DNA of 64,000 nucleotides from an uncultured Phocaeicola sp. (GCA_944320845.1 CALUJA010000006.1:62001-126000); one strand, 5' to 3'. Shown: positions 1 to 9,177, numbered from the stretch's first letter. Program-made: numbers and translations. Notes: generated by a model not told the origin, from the sequence alone.

Positions 1-1503
1 ATCATCGGCCGCTTCTACCCCAACCCCTACTTCTTTTCCGCCCGCGTGTTTCACGAGATGGAGCTGGTGGCCATCGAGCTGACCAAAGTATACCGGCAGA
101 CCGACCCGGTGTTTGTCAGCGTGCTCGACCATATACGCACCGACACCGCCGGGGCGGCCGACCTTCAGCTACTCAACACGCGCTGCAACGTACCCGTGCG
201 GCAAGGAGAAGGCAATCTCTACATCACCCTGGCCACAAGGCGCGACACCGTGGACTATATCAACGAGCAGAAACTGGCCGAGCTGCCCGGCGACCCCGTC
301 ACCCTGAGAGGGGAGATAAAGGGGGAATTCCCCCTCGGCAGCCTGCCTACGCTCATGGAGCTGGTCGTGAAACCCGGAGCACAGGTCATCTTCATCAAGA
401 ATGATGCGGAACGGCGGTGGGTGAACGGAACCATCGGCACCTTGTCGGGGATAGACGACGAGGGAAACATGTATGTCGTGACCGAAGACGGAAGGGAAGT
501 CGGTGTGCACCGCGAGAGCTGGAGCAATGTGCGCTACCGCTACAACGAGACGGAGAAAAAGATAGAAGAGGAGGAGCTCGGCACCTTTACGCAGTACCCC
601 ATCCGTCTGGCTTGGGCAATCACCATCCACAAGAGCCAAGGGCTTACGTTCAGCCGTGCCGTAATCGACTTTACGGGTGGAGTATTTGCCGGCGGACAGA
701 CCTACGTGGCGCTGAGCCGATGTACCTCACTCGACGGCATCTACCTGAAGAGGGAGATTACGCGCGGCGACATATTCGTACGTCCCGAAATCGTCAGCTT
801 CGCCCGGCGGTTCAACGACCAGCAGGCCGTGAGTCGGGCACTGCGGCAGGCACAGGCCGATGTGCAGTATGAGGCGGCCTCGGCAGCCTTCGACCGCGGC
901 GACTTCAAGGAGTTTCTCAGCCAGTTCTTCAAGGCCATCCACAGTCGGTACGACATCGAGAAGCCTCTCGCCCAACGCCTCATCCGCCGGAAGCTCAACG
1001 TCATCAACCGCCTGCGCGAGGAAAACCTACGGCTGAAGGAGCAGATGAAGAAGCAGCAGGCCAACCTGGAAAAGTATGCTTATGAATATTATCTGATGGG
1101 AAACGAATGTGTCACCAAGGCACACGACCAACGCGCCGCCATCGCCAACTACGACAAGGCCATCGAACTTTATCCGGCATACACGGACGCCTGGGTAAGA
1201 AAGGGGGTGACCCTCTTCGACTGCGGACGGACGGATGAGGCGGAAGAATGTCTGAACAAAGCCGTAAGCCTGCGGCCGAATGACTTCAAGGCCGTGTACA
1301 ACCGAGGAAAGCTGCGCCTGCACACGGGCGACACCGAGGGAGCGGTTGCCGACCTCGACAAGGCCACCAGCCTCAAGCCCCAGCACGCCGGAGCGCACGA
1401 GTGTTTCGCCGACGCACTCGGCCGAGCGGGGAAGGATACCGAAGCGGCACTGCACTACCGCATTGCCGAAGAACTGAGAAAACGTAAGAACCAAAACAAC
1501 TGA
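1..1503 (+). CDS. Pif1/RecD-like helicase with C-terminal TPR region (5' truncated)
   Basis: The reading frame is open from base 1, so the N-terminal ATPase core, including Walker A, lies outside the window; 500 codons remain. What is present looks like the C-terminal half of a superfamily 1 helicase: AITIHKSQGLTF (about residues 207-218) matches motif V, and YVALSRC (about 234-240) matches motif VI of the UvrD_C_2/Pif1 type. A charged helical linker follows (about 320-355), then three TPR-like units (about 365-490) with W/Y/G/A/P spacing typical of the repeat. The role is presumably ATP-driven DNA unwinding, with the TPR tail for protein contacts. Family assignment is good, but substrate and partner are unknown. 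The stop is 2 bases before the next ATG, so it is probably co-transcribed with the DUF1893 gene. Confidence 0.8.
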   Translation: MIGRFYPNPYFFSARVFHEMELVAIELTKVYRQTDPVFVSVLDHIRTDTAGAADLQLLNTRCNVPVRQGEGNLYITLATRRDTVDYINEQKLAELPGDPVTLRGEIKGEFPLGSLPTLMELVVKPGAQVIFIKNDAERRWVNGTIGTLSGIDDEGNMYVVTEDGREVGVHRESWSNVRYRYNETEKKIEEEELGTFTQYPIRLAWAITIHKSQGLTFSRAVIDFTGGVFAGGQTYVALSRCTSLDGIYLKREITRGDIFVRPEIVSFARRFNDQQAVSRALRQAQADVQYEAASAAFDRGDFKEFLSQFFKAIHSRYDIEKPLAQRLIRRKLNVINRLREENLRLKEQMKKQQANLEKYAYEYYLMGNECVTKAHDQRAAIANYDKAIELYPAYTDAWVRKGVTLFDCGRTDEAEECLNKAVSLRPNDFKAVYNRGKLRLHTGDTEGAVADLDKATSLKPQHAGAHECFADALGRAGKDTEAALHYRIAEELRKRKNQNN

Positions 1504-1505
1504 AT

Positions 1506-1928
1506 ATGGAACAAATCAAGAACATCCTGCACGAGCGCCAGTGCTCGTGCGTGGTAAAAGGAACCGCAGGCATCACCGTCTGCACACAGAGAGGCGTGGC
1601 CGACCTTTACGACCTCTACACCAACCGTCCCGAAGTCCTCCGCGGAGCACTCATCGCCGACAAGGTAGTAGGAAAGGGGGCGGCCGCCCTGATGGCCCTT
1701 GCGGGTGTGCGGAGTGTCTGGGCCGACATCATCAGCACGCCGGCGCTCACACTGCTGAGGGAGGCAGGCATCCCAACCGACTTCATGCGGGAAGTGCCCT
1801 ACATCATCAACCGGAGCCGCACGGGAAGGTGTCCGCTGGAAACGGCGTGCGACGGACTGACTTCGCCGGAAGAAATTTACCCCGCCATAACAAAATTTAT
1901 TGCAGCCATGCGACACAAATCCGCCTAA
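1506..1928 (+). CDS. DUF1893 domain protein
   Basis: A 140-residue soluble protein of the DUF1893 family, which is known structurally to have a cytidine-deaminase-like fold but whose biochemical role is unsettled. Visible family features are the N-terminal CSCVV segment, the glycine-rich central helix region (DKVVGKGAAALMALAG), and RTGRCPLE with a second cysteine a few residues later (TACDG); these cysteines could bind metal or act in redox chemistry, which is inference. Start codon ATG lies 2 bases after the helicase stop, suggesting translational coupling. It is followed 41 bases later by an ECF substrate-binding component; the pairing suggests a shared small-molecule or cofactor theme but does not identify the substrate. 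Confidence 0.75.
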   Translation: MEQIKNILHERQCSCVVKGTAGITVCTQRGVADLYDLYTNRPEVLRGALIADKVVGKGAAALMALAGVRSVWADIISTPALTLLREAGIPTDFMREVPYIINRSRTGRCPLETACDGLTSPEEIYPAITKFIAAMRHKSA

Positions 1929-1969
1929 AATACCGATATTTACATCCGAAAAAACTTTAATCGACTGTT

Positions 1970-2479
1970 ATGAATACCGCAACAAGACTCTATTCGCTCG
2001 GTTACAGCCAAACAAGGACTTACGTAACCGCCGCAATGTTCATCGTAGGAAACATTGCCCTTCCTCAGCTGTTCCATCTCGTCCCTCAGGGAGGAATGAC
2101 ATGGCTGCCCATCTACTTCTTCACGCTCGTCGCCGCATACAAGTATGGCTGGAAAGTCGGCCTGCTTACGGCACTCTGCTCGCCTGCCGCCAACTCGCTG
2201 CTGTTCGGCATGCCCGCCCCCGCCGTACTGCCCGCCATCTACCTCAAGTCGGCGCTGCTCGCACTCGGCGCAGGATATGCCGCCAGCCGCTGGAAAAGGG
2301 TGACACTGCCCGCGCTTGCCGCCGTGGTGGCCTTCTACCAGCTTGTGGGGACGCTCGGTGAATGGCTCATGACGGGCGACCTCTATCTGGCGCTGCAAGA
2401 CTGCCGGATGGGAATCCCCGGCATGCTGACGCAGATTGTGGGAGGATACCTGTTCATCAGATACCTCTTGCGCAAGTAA
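1970..2479 (+). CDS. ECF transporter S component, substrate unknown
   Basis: A 169-residue, highly hydrophobic protein with about five or six membrane segments and few charged residues, ending in a basic tail (RYLLRK). Length, topology and short Ala/Gly-rich helices (for example LLALGAGYAAS) fit the S (substrate-capture) subunit of energy-coupling factor importers for vitamins or metals. No EcfA/EcfT genes are in this window, so it probably shares a module encoded elsewhere (group II type), which is inference. The substrate cannot be read from sequence. It sits downstream of the DUF1893 gene in the same direction and ends just before a hairpin terminator shared with the convergent HU-like gene. 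Confidence 0.7.
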   Translation: MNTATRLYSLGYSQTRTYVTAAMFIVGNIALPQLFHLVPQGGMTWLPIYFFTLVAAYKYGWKVGLLTALCSPAANSLLFGMPAPAVLPAIYLKSALLALGAGYAASRWKRVTLPALAAVVAFYQLVGTLGEWLMTGDLYLALQDCRMGIPGMLTQIVGGYLFIRYLLRK

Positions 2480-2508
2480 GCATTTCCATTTTCACTTTAT
2501 TCACAGCA

Positions 2509-2548
2509 GGGAGGAAGGGGACTTCGGTCTCACTCCTCCCTTTTCTTT
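2509..2548 (+). terminator. Intrinsic terminator between convergent genes
   Basis: GGGAGGA (2509-2515) pairs with TCCTCCC (2534-2540) across an 18-base loop and is followed by TTTTCTTT. On the plus strand this would end the helicase-DUF1893-ECF transcript. It overlaps the last codon of the convergent gene. Confidence 0.7.
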
Positions 2549-3162
2549 ACGTATACCCGATGGCTTCCCCGCCCGCTCGAGCCGATGCCCGAGCCGGGAA
2601 GAGTCAGCCAACTGCGCAGCTCCATGCTGGCAACCGTGCGGCTCAGCCCGGTAAGCTCCACATATCCGGCCACGGTAAGCACCGGATGGCTCTCCAGGTA
2701 ACGCTGCGCCAGGGCCAGCCGCTCCTGCGGCGAATACTTGGACCGGTGCCTCACAAAGCGTTGCGGAGAACGCTCCAGACGGCAGTGCGAGTTCACCTCG
2801 TCCAGCAGCTTTCTGTCAGGCCTGAAGCTGATGCCACCCACCTCGATGCTTGCGGCATTCCTCCGCCGTCCTTGGCCGTCCGTCCGCTCGCGCTCGCGCC
2901 CCTCCTTCAGGGCGAGTCGGGGAGAAAACACCCCTACTCCATCTATGCTGACCGAACATCCGTCGGCCATGCGGTGCGCCATCATACGGAAAAGCAGGTG
3001 CATCACTCCCCGAACCTCTCCCGCGCTGAAAGTAGTTCCCTCGGCTGTCAACGCCGACAGCTCGTCACTGTCACAGCAATGTCTGATTATCATCCTCGGA
3101 TGAAGCAGTGTCTTTCCTTCGTTGTTCAGGTCGTTCATCTCCTGCATGGTATATTCTGCCAT
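2530..3162 (-). CDS. HU/IHF-like DNA-binding protein, Bacteroidota type
   Basis: A 210-residue protein whose first ~125 residues look like the HU-related domain common in Bacteroidota: an N-terminal helical pair, the FSAGEVRGVMHLLF helix and a DGCSVSIDGVGVFSP beta segment that matches the HU signature region around a Gly-x-Gly-x-Phe turn. A basic linker (GQGRRR) follows, and the C-terminal ~70 residues (YSPQERLALAQRYLES onward) resemble a small helix-turn-helix domain with TVAGYVELTGLSRTVAS. It is probably a nucleoid or transcription-associated protein. The ATG at 3162 lacks a clear Shine-Dalgarno, which is normal here; an in-frame ATG at 3147 is an alternative. It is transcribed from the promoter at 3340-3370 through a repeat-bearing leader of about 170 bases. 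Confidence 0.75.
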   Translation of the reverse strand: MAEYTMQEMNDLNNEGKTLLHPRMIIRHCCDSDELSALTAEGTTFSAGEVRGVMHLLFRMMAHRMADGCSVSIDGVGVFSPRLALKEGRERERTDGQGRRRNAASIEVGGISFRPDRKLLDEVNSHCRLERSPQRFVRHRSKYSPQERLALAQRYLESHPVLTVAGYVELTGLSRTVASMELRSWLTLPGSGIGSSGRGSHRVYVKKREE

Positions 3163-3237
3163 AGTCGAACAAAGTTTTGATGTATGCTAAATAAAGTTCC
3201 TTGGCAGGCCGGAAATACTCTGCATCCTGCCCGAAAA

Positions 3238-3321
3238 TCCTCCGTTCACCGTCGGCGAACAGATATTCATCGCCGTAAAACTGCAGTTCAATGTCGGTGA
3301 ACGGCAGTTCGCCATCGGCGT
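3238..3321. repeat. Four degenerate 21-bp tandem repeats in the HU-like gene leader
   Basis: Units begin at 3238, 3259, 3280 and 3301. They share the core TTC (unit positions 7-9) and a GTCGGCGAA-like end (plus-strand sense). Read on the minus strand, the units give a seven-codon periodicity of the form aromatic-x-Asp/Gly-x-Glu. The block lies between the promoter and the start codon of the HU-like gene, so it is transcribed leader. No start codon opens this frame, so I treat it as non-coding. Confidence 0.55.
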
Positions 3322-3339
3322 ACAAATTTTTTCTAAGTA

Positions 3340-3370
3340 CAAAGATAGCTTTATTCGGGCAACCTCCAAA
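3340..3370 (-). promoter_or_regulatory. Bacteroidota sigma-ABfr promoter for the HU-like gene
   Basis: On the minus strand TTTG (3370-3367), a 19-base spacer, then TATCTTTG (3347-3340), an exact match to TTTG-N19-TAnnTTTG. The predicted transcript start is near 3333, giving a leader of about 170 bases that contains the 21-bp repeats. Confidence 0.75.
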
Positions 3371-3456
3371 CTTTTCTTGGGCGAATCTCAAGAAATGTCC
3401 GGAGGGTTGCCCGCATATTGATACATCAAACGGAGGGGAATCCCCCGCAGGAAGCG

Positions 3457-4380
3457 TCAGATATGGCGCGGGCGGATGCGCTTCAGCAGCAGGGCAAGCC
3501 GGCTCTGGATGCTCCGGCTCAGGATAATCAGTATCACGGCGGTCAGGATGAGCAGGATGCCTATGGCCTCGTTCACCGTAAAGGCTTCTCCAAACACAAG
3601 CGCGCCGATGCACACGGCGGTCACCGGCTCAAGTGCCCCGAGGATGGAAGTGAGTGTCCCGCCGATGTGTCGCACGGCAAGCAGCAGCGTGATGTTCGAA
3701 ATCACCGTGGGGGCCACGGCAAGCAGCAGGATGTTTACCGCCGACACGGAATCGGGAAGCGGCTGGATTCCCCCTCCCGCTCCGGTCTTCAGGCAGAACA
3801 TTGCCGCGGTGAAGAGAAACACATAGAAAGCCAGCTTTCGGCTGTGCATATCCCGAAGCCGCGACTTGTTGACGGCAATGATATAGCTGGCATATCCTAT
3901 GGCTGAAAGCAGCACCACGGCGACTCCCACGGGGTCGATACTCGACCCGCTGCCCTGCTGGAGCGAAAGTCTCGCCACCCCCGCTATGGCCAGCACGACG
4001 GCCGTCCACGTAGTGAGTGAAGTCTTTTCTCGGTAAAGCGCAAGCATCAGGATGGTGACAAAGACGGGGTAGGTAAAGTGAATCGTGGTGGCGACTCCGG
4101 CACCCATCACCTCATATCCGTAGAGGAGGAACAGGGCCGATGCAGTATAAAACAGCGACAGCAAAAGCAGGAGGGGGACATCGCGCAGGGAGATGCGGAA
4201 TGACTCCTTCTTGACAAGCATCATCACGCCCAGGGCGACCGTAGCCGTGAGGAAACGGTAAAGAAGGATGGAGTCTGACTGCATGCCCTTCTGCATGAGG
4301 GGCAGGGTGAAGAGGGGAATCAGGCCAAACGTGACCGATGTTATAATGCCATAGATAAATCCTTTCAGTTTTGTATTCAT
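3457..4380 (-). CDS. EamA/DMT-family exporter
   Basis: A 307-residue integral membrane protein of the drug/metabolite transporter superfamily. Two EamA-like halves of about five membrane segments each are visible, starting with the GFIYGIITSVTFGLIPLF segment and ending near VILIILSRSIQSR. The second half holds the usual EPVTAVCIGALVFGE stretch near the domain end (about residues 245-260). It probably exports metabolites or amino acids from the inner membrane; the substrate is not predictable. I chose the ATG at 4380 because an open frame extending upstream to 4461 crosses the predicted promoter -7 box and encodes non-membrane, low-complexity sequence. The gene is monocistronic, upstream of an unrelated HU-like gene. 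Confidence 0.85.
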   Translation of the reverse strand: MNTKLKGFIYGIITSVTFGLIPLFTLPLMQKGMQSDSILLYRFLTATVALGVMMLVKKESFRISLRDVPLLLLLSLFYTASALFLLYGYEVMGAGVATTIHFTYPVFVTILMLALYREKTSLTTWTAVVLAIAGVARLSLQQGSGSSIDPVGVAVVLLSAIGYASYIIAVNKSRLRDMHSRKLAFYVFLFTAAMFCLKTGAGGGIQPLPDSVSAVNILLLAVAPTVISNITLLLAVRHIGGTLTSILGALEPVTAVCIGALVFGEAFTVNEAIGILLILTAVILIILSRSIQSRLALLLKRIRPRHI

Positions 4381-4416
4381 AATCGGGTAAAGCAATCGGT
4401 TTGTTTTTTGCGGGCG

Positions 4417-4424
4417 CAAAGTTA
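4417..4424 (-). promoter_or_regulatory. -7 box for the EamA gene
   Basis: Minus-strand TAACTTTG fits TAnnTTTG and lies 37 bases from the chosen ATG. No good -33 TTTG was seen at the expected distance. Confidence 0.5.
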
Positions 4425-4460
4425 GCGAATAAAACCGTATCTGCCTACTGTGGACGGACA

Positions 4461-4517
4461 TAAAAAGCCCCGCCGCCGGAGGGGAAGCGTCTTGTGTCTT
4501 CCTGCCCGGCGGCGGGG
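4461..4517 (-). terminator. Terminator of the leu operon
   Basis: A 12-bp perfect GC-rich stem (4506-4517 with 4468-4479) is extended by inner GGAAG/CTTCC pairing. On the minus strand it is followed by CTTTTTATG. It lies about 30 bases past the leuB stop and ends the leuA-to-leuB transcript. Confidence 0.85.
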
Positions 4518-4548
4518 TATGCGGATTGGCAATCCGATAGAGTGCGGA

Positions 4549-5610
4549 TTATGCCTTGCGGATATAGTCGGTTATCCAGGCCCCTACTTCCTTCGTGCCA
4601 TATCGTGCCCCTCCCTCGACCTGAATCTCGGGTGTGCGCACGCAGGCATCGAGCGATGCGTCGACAGCCCGTCGGATAAGTCCGGCTTCCTCCTGACAGT
4701 CGAAATGCTCGAAGAGCATGGCCACGGAGAGTATCTGGGCAAGGGGATTCGCTATATTCAGCCCCGCGGCCTGCGGCCATGACCCGTGGATAGGTTCGAA
4801 CACGGGAGTACTCTCTCCCGTAGAAGCCGACGGAAGCAAACCCATCGATCCGCTGATGCACGAGCCTTCGTCGGTAAGGATATCGCCGAAGGTATTCTCC
4901 GTCACCATCACGTCGAAGAAGGTAGGTTCTTGAATCATCCTCATGGCTGCGTTATCTACAAACATATAGTCGGTAATGACATCGGGATAGAGTTGGGCAA
5001 TCTCCTGGGCCACCTTGCGCCAAAGGCGGGAAGAGGCCAGCACGTTTGCCTTGTCGACCACGGTCAGGTGGCGGCGGCGCTTCCGTGCATACTCAAATGC
5101 CACCTTGAGGATGCGCTCTATCTCGGGACGGGTATAAAGGTTGGTGTCGTAGGCCTTGTCATCGTCCTGATACTTCTCTCCGAAATACATGCCTCCGGTC
5201 AGCTCGCGGATGCAGAGAAAGTCGGCCCCCTCCACCAGTTCGGCACGCAGCGGCGACTTGTGGAGCAGGCACTTGAATGTCTGCACGGGACGAATGTTGG
5301 CAAACAATCCCAACTTCTTGCGCATGGCCAATAATCCCTGCTCGGGACGTACCTTAGCCGTCGGGTCGTTGTCGAACTTCGGGTCGCCCACAGCTGAGAA
5401 CAACACGGCGTCGGCCTGCTGACAAATGCGGAAGGTCTCTTCCGGGAAGGGGTCGCCTACCTGGTCAATGGCATGCGCCCCGCAAAGCGCATAGTCGTAA
5501 CTTACTTTATGTCCGAACTTCTCACAAACGGCGGTCATGACATTCACTCCCTGAGCAGAAATCTCAGGTCCGATGCCGTCGCCGGGCAATACTGCAATCT
5601 TAAAATCCAT
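4549..5610 (-). CDS. leuB: 3-isopropylmalate dehydrogenase
   Basis: LeuB (353 residues) oxidatively decarboxylates 3-isopropylmalate to 2-oxoisocaproate with NAD+, the third step of leucine synthesis in the cytoplasm; the same enzyme can act on 3-methylmalate from the citramalate route. Motifs seen: the N-terminal [11 protein letters not shown] (about residues 6-16), the substrate-arginine region [11 protein letters not shown], the DKANVL segment, and [15 protein letters not shown] with the later EPIHGSWP near residues 275-285, all typical of the isopropylmalate/isocitrate dehydrogenase family. The ATG at 5610 gives a normal N-terminus; the longer open frame overlaps the upstream synthase. 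It is the last gene of the leu operon, 5 bases after its neighbour, followed by a strong terminator. Confidence 0.95.
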   Translation of the reverse strand: MDFKIAVLPGDGIGPEISAQGVNVMTAVCEKFGHKVSYDYALCGAHAIDQVGDPFPEETFRICQQADAVLFSAVGDPKFDNDPTAKVRPEQGLLAMRKKLGLFANIRPVQTFKCLLHKSPLRAELVEGADFLCIRELTGGMYFGEKYQDDDKAYDTNLYTRPEIERILKVAFEYARKRRRHLTVVDKANVLASSRLWRKVAQEIAQLYPDVITDYMFVDNAAMRMIQEPTFFDVMVTENTFGDILTDEGSCISGSMGLLPSASTGESTPVFEPIHGSWPQAAGLNIANPLAQILSVAMLFEHFDCQEEAGLIRRAVDASLDACVRTPEIQVEGGARYGTKEVGAWITDYIRKA

Positions 5611-5615
5611 ATTCT

Positions 5616-7142
5616 TTATTCTTCTATTATGTTCAACATCTTGATGGTAGCCTTGATGGCGGCTTCTGTCTGGTCGGCATCCAGTCCGCGTGTGCGGAAC
5701 TCCCTTCCTTCGTAACTCCACGTAATGACCGTCTGCACGAAAGCATCGGTACGTCCGCCGGGAGGAATGGTCACCGCATAATTAGTAAGCATAGGGAACT
5801 TGCGTCCGAGTGTCCCCTTGTATATCTTCCGAAGGGCACGCACAAAGGCATCATACTGTCCGTCGCCCGATGAACTCTCCTGATAAACCTTTCCGTTTAT
5901 CTCGATACTCAACGTGGCCATCGGCTTCAGTCCCTGCGCAAGTGTAACGAAATAGCTCAGGAGCTTGACCTTGTTTTTCGCACCGTCGTGCTTCAGCACA
6001 TCGCTGATGATGTAAGGCAAGTCTTCCTGTGTCACCAGTTCCTTCCGGTCGCCCAGTTCGATAATCCGCTCGGTCACCTTCTTCATTGATTCCTCGTCCA
6101 ACTCCAGTCCCAAGCCTTCCAGATTTTTCCGGATATTCGCTTTGCCGGAGGTCTTTCCCAGAGCATACTCACGCACCCGCCCGAAACGTTCGGGCAGCAG
6201 GTCGTTACAATACAGATTGTTCTTGTTGTCGCCGTCGGCATGCACTCCCGCAACCTGTGTAAACACGCTTTCGCCTACGATGGGCTTGTTTGCCGGAATC
6301 GTGATGCCGGAATATGATTCCACCACCCGACTCACATCGTTCAGACGACTTTCATCTATGTTTGTGATGGCATGGAAGTGGTCTTTCAGAATGGCCTGCA
6401 CACTGGCAAGCGGCGCATTCCCCGCACGTTCGCCCAATCCGTTGATTGTGGTATGCAGTCCCTTTACCCCGCTCAACACGGCGGCAAGCACATTGCTGAC
6501 CGCCAAATCATAGTCATTGTGTGCATGAAAGTCGAAATGCAAGTCCGGATAACGCTTCTTCATCTTGCGCATAAACTCAATCACCTGAAGCGGATTGAGG
6601 ATGCCGAGCGTATCGGGCAGCATAAAGCGCCTGATTCCCGTATCCTTCAGGCCGTCGACCAATCCGAACACATAGTCGGGGGTATCCTTGATGCCGTTGC
6701 TCCAGTCTTCCAGATATACGTTTACATCCATATCACGCTCGTGCGCGTAACTTACCACCGCACGAATATCCCCGATATGCTCTTCAAGCGTTTTCTTCAG
6801 CTGATACCGGCAATGCTTTTCCGAGCCCTTCGTAAGCAGATTGATTACCCGGCATCCGGCATCATGAATCCAATCAACCGACATCTTGCCGTCGACAAAT
6901 CCCAACACTTCCACCCGAGGAAGCAGATTCCGCCGTGCCGCCCAGTCGCATATCATCTTCACCGCATCAAACTCTCCTTCGGAAACGCGCGCCGAAGCTA
7001 TCTCAATGCGGTCGACCTTCAAGTCCTCCAACAAAAGGCGGGCTATCATCAGTTTTTCATGAGGCACGAACGATACGCCGCTGGTCTGTTCCCCGTCGCG
7101 CAGCGTCGTGTCCATGATTTCTATTCTCGGATGATTTTCCAT
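5616..7142 (-). CDS. Second isopropylmalate/citramalate synthase-like enzyme
   Basis: A 508-residue DRE-TIM metallolyase of the LeuA/CimA/homocitrate synthase family. The N-terminal TIM barrel shows [13 protein letters not shown] and the metal-binding HAHNDYDLA (about residues 205-213); [11 protein letters not shown] follows; the C-terminal ~150 residues form the LeuA dimerisation/allosteric domain ([19 protein letters not shown]). It differs clearly from the LeuA two genes upstream. It condenses acetyl-CoA with a 2-oxoacid, but which one is uncertain. Because its product would feed the LeuCD and LeuB encoded on either side, (R)-citramalate synthase for isoleucine precursor supply is my preferred inference; a second isopropylmalate synthase is the alternative. 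It is 6 bases downstream of leuD and 5 upstream of leuB. Confidence 0.8.
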   Translation of the reverse strand: MENHPRIEIMDTTLRDGEQTSGVSFVPHEKLMIARLLLEDLKVDRIEIASARVSEGEFDAVKMICDWAARRNLLPRVEVLGFVDGKMSVDWIHDAGCRVINLLTKGSEKHCRYQLKKTLEEHIGDIRAVVSYAHERDMDVNVYLEDWSNGIKDTPDYVFGLVDGLKDTGIRRFMLPDTLGILNPLQVIEFMRKMKKRYPDLHFDFHAHNDYDLAVSNVLAAVLSGVKGLHTTINGLGERAGNAPLASVQAILKDHFHAITNIDESRLNDVSRVVESYSGITIPANKPIVGESVFTQVAGVHADGDNKNNLYCNDLLPERFGRVREYALGKTSGKANIRKNLEGLGLELDEESMKKVTERIIELGDRKELVTQEDLPYIISDVLKHDGAKNKVKLLSYFVTLAQGLKPMATLSIEINGKVYQESSSGDGQYDAFVRALRKIYKGTLGRKFPMLTNYAVTIPPGGRTDAFVQTVITWSYEGREFRTRGLDADQTEAAIKATIKMLNIIEE

Positions 7143-7148
7143 AAAATC

Positions 7149-7754
7149 CTATCGTTTACGTGCCTGCTCAAAGGCCTCTATCTTTTCCTTGTTTTCTACC
7201 AGAAAATCTATATCGTCCAGACCGTTCATCAGGCAATGCTTTTTATAAGCGTTGATTTCAAAGCTCTCGGTTTTTCCGGTAGCCTTGTTTGTGATGGTCT
7301 GGGCAGGAAGGTTGACCTCCACCTCCGTTTTCGGGTCGGCATAGATGGAATCGAACAGTTCTTTCAGGAACTTCTCGCTTACCACCACGGGAAGGACAAA
7401 ATTGTTCAGCTCATTATTCTTGTGAATGTCGGCGAAAAAACTCGACACCACCACACGAAATCCGTAACCGGCTATCGCCCATGCCGCATGCTCGCGGCTG
7501 GAACCGCTTCCGAAGTTCTTCCCCGCCACCAGCACCGTTCCACTGTAGACGGGATTGTTCAATACAAAATCCTTGTTCAGCGAGCCGTCGGGATTATACC
7601 GCCAGTCGCGGAAAAGGTTGTCGCCAAAAAACTTTTCATCACGCGTGGTAGCCTTCAAGAAACGGGCGGGGATTATCTGGTCTGTATCCACATTCTCCAA
7701 AGGCAAGGGAACGCAAGTGCTCGTTATTATATCAAATTTCTGTTTCATAGTCAA
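7149..7754 (-). CDS. leuD: 3-isopropylmalate dehydratase small subunit
   Basis: LeuD (201 residues) is the swivel subunit of isopropylmalate isomerase and pairs with LeuC to convert 2- to 3-isopropylmalate. Visible family features: [18 protein letters not shown] near the N-terminus, and [14 protein letters not shown] (about residues 78-91), the substrate-binding serine/arginine segment. Length is normal for LeuD. It lies 11 bases after leuC and 6 bases before the LeuA/CimA-like gene, so it is tightly packed in the operon and controlled by the leader attenuator upstream of leuA. Confidence 0.95.
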   Translation of the reverse strand: MTMKQKFDIITSTCVPLPLENVDTDQIIPARFLKATTRDEKFFGDNLFRDWRYNPDGSLNKDFVLNNPVYSGTVLVAGKNFGSGSSREHAAWAIAGYGFRVVVSSFFADIHKNNELNNFVLPVVVSEKFLKELFDSIYADPKTEVEVNLPAQTITNKATGKTESFEINAYKKHCLMNGLDDIDFLVENKEKIEAFEQARKR

Positions 7755-7765
7755 TAATAGGAATA

Positions 7766-9163
7766 TTACATCAATGTTCTCGGATCTGTAATCACACCCG
7801 TCACGGCTGCGGCCGCGGCAGTCAGCGGACTGGCCAGCAAAGTACGCGAGCCGGGGCCCTGCCGGCCTTCAAAATTGCGGTTGCTTGTAGAAACCGCATA
7901 CTTGCCCGCCGGAATCTTGTCGTCGTTCATCGCCAGACAGGCAGAGCATCCCGGCTGACGGATTTCAAAGCCCGCCTCCTGCAATACCTTGTCCAATCCC
8001 TCCCGGCGTATCTGCTCGTCCACCATCCACGAGCCGGGAACCAGCCAGGCAATGACATGGCCGGCCTTTTTACGGCCTCTGACGATGGAAGCAAAGGCGC
8101 GGAAATCTTCGATGCGCCCGTTCGTGCATGCCCCCAAAAAGACATAGTCAATCTTTTTGCCCAGCAAAGATTCGCCCGGCTTGAATCCCATATAGTGCAT
8201 GGACTTTTCAAACGAGCTTTTTTCCACTGTGCTCATTTCCGTTGTGACGGGAATAAAATCCGTTATGGCCATACCCATACCCGGATTTGTTCCGTATGTA
8301 ATCATCGGCCGGATATCGGCAGCGTCGAAGCGGACTTCCTTGTCAAACACGGCATCCTCGTCACTCTTCAGCGTCTTCCAGTATGCAAGCGCCTTTTCCC
8401 AGTCTTCTCCCTTCGGAGCATACTCGCGTCCCTTTATATATTCAAAGGTCACCTCGTCGGGAGCCACCATGCCGCCGCGCGCCCCCATCTCAATCGACAG
8501 GTTGCACAGGGTAAGGCGTCCTTCCATCGTCAGGCTGCGGATGGCTTCGCCGGCATATTCCACAAAATACCCGGTCGCTCCGCTGGTTGTCATCTTCGAC
8601 ATCATATAAAGAGCCACATCCTTTGCCGTCACACCCTTGCCGAGCTTTCCGTCGACCGTGATGCGCATGGTTTTCGGACGCGCCTGCAAGATGCACTGCG
8701 AGGCCATCACCATCTCCACTTCGCTCGTCCCGATGCCGAACGCAACCGCCCCCATCGCTCCGTGGGTGGAAGTGTGCGAGTCGCCGCATACAATCGTCAT
8801 CCCCGGCAAGGTCAGGCCGCGTTCCGGCCCCACCACATGGATGATTCCGTTCCTCTTGTCCATCATGCCGAAATGGGCCAGCCCGAAATCGGCGGCATTC
8901 TTTGCCAGCGTATCCACCTGCATCTTCGACACCGGATCGGCTATCGGCTTGTCCTGGTCGTGCGTGGGAGTATTGTGGTCGGGCATACAGTAGATACGCT
9001 CCGGCCGGAAACACTTCAAGCCCCGTGAGCGCAATCCCTCGAAAGCCTGCGGACTGGTCACCTCATGGCAATAAAGGCGGTCGATATATAACTGGGTAGG
9101 GCCTTCCTCTACCTTCTGCACCACATGTGCGTCCCAAATCTTGTCAAATAATGTATTAGCCAT
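7766..9163 (-). CDS. leuC: 3-isopropylmalate dehydratase large subunit
   Basis: LeuC (465 residues) is the aconitase-type iron-sulfur subunit of isopropylmalate isomerase. Features seen: an N-terminal [19 protein letters not shown] (about residue 60), [19 protein letters not shown] (about 130-150), and the [4Fe-4S] ligand regions [16 protein letters not shown] and [11 protein letters not shown], supplying the expected three cysteines. The ATG at 9163 is preferred over an upstream in-frame start that would extend into the leuA stop region. Spacing to leuA is 14 bases and to leuD 11 bases. It works with LeuD on isopropylmalate and probably also on citramalate. Confidence 0.95.
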   Translation of the reverse strand: MANTLFDKIWDAHVVQKVEEGPTQLYIDRLYCHEVTSPQAFEGLRSRGLKCFRPERIYCMPDHNTPTHDQDKPIADPVSKMQVDTLAKNAADFGLAHFGMMDKRNGIIHVVGPERGLTLPGMTIVCGDSHTSTHGAMGAVAFGIGTSEVEMVMASQCILQARPKTMRITVDGKLGKGVTAKDVALYMMSKMTTSGATGYFVEYAGEAIRSLTMEGRLTLCNLSIEMGARGGMVAPDEVTFEYIKGREYAPKGEDWEKALAYWKTLKSDEDAVFDKEVRFDAADIRPMITYGTNPGMGMAITDFIPVTTEMSTVEKSSFEKSMHYMGFKPGESLLGKKIDYVFLGACTNGRIEDFRAFASIVRGRKKAGHVIAWLVPGSWMVDEQIRREGLDKVLQEAGFEIRQPGCSACLAMNDDKIPAGKYAVSTSNRNFEGRQGPGSRTLLASPLTAAAAAVTGVITDPRTLM

Positions 9164-9177
9164 CTTTTCTGTCGTCG

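Noticed and set aside
2362-3180. 272-codon plus-strand frame over the HU-like gene
   Set aside because: Antisense shadow; it starts inside the ECF gene and crosses the terminator.
3071-3613. 180-codon minus-strand frame across the HU-like gene start, with a heptad-like segment
   Set aside because: It overlaps the HU-like gene, its promoter and part of the EamA gene in another frame. Only the 21-bp repeat block reads as protein-like, so I report the repeats and not a gene.
6372-7757. Long antisense open frame (461 codons) over the leuD and CimA-like genes
   Set aside because: It is the opposite-strand shadow of strongly recognised enzymes; its composition is rich in His/Gln/Arg with no domain, signal or promoter.
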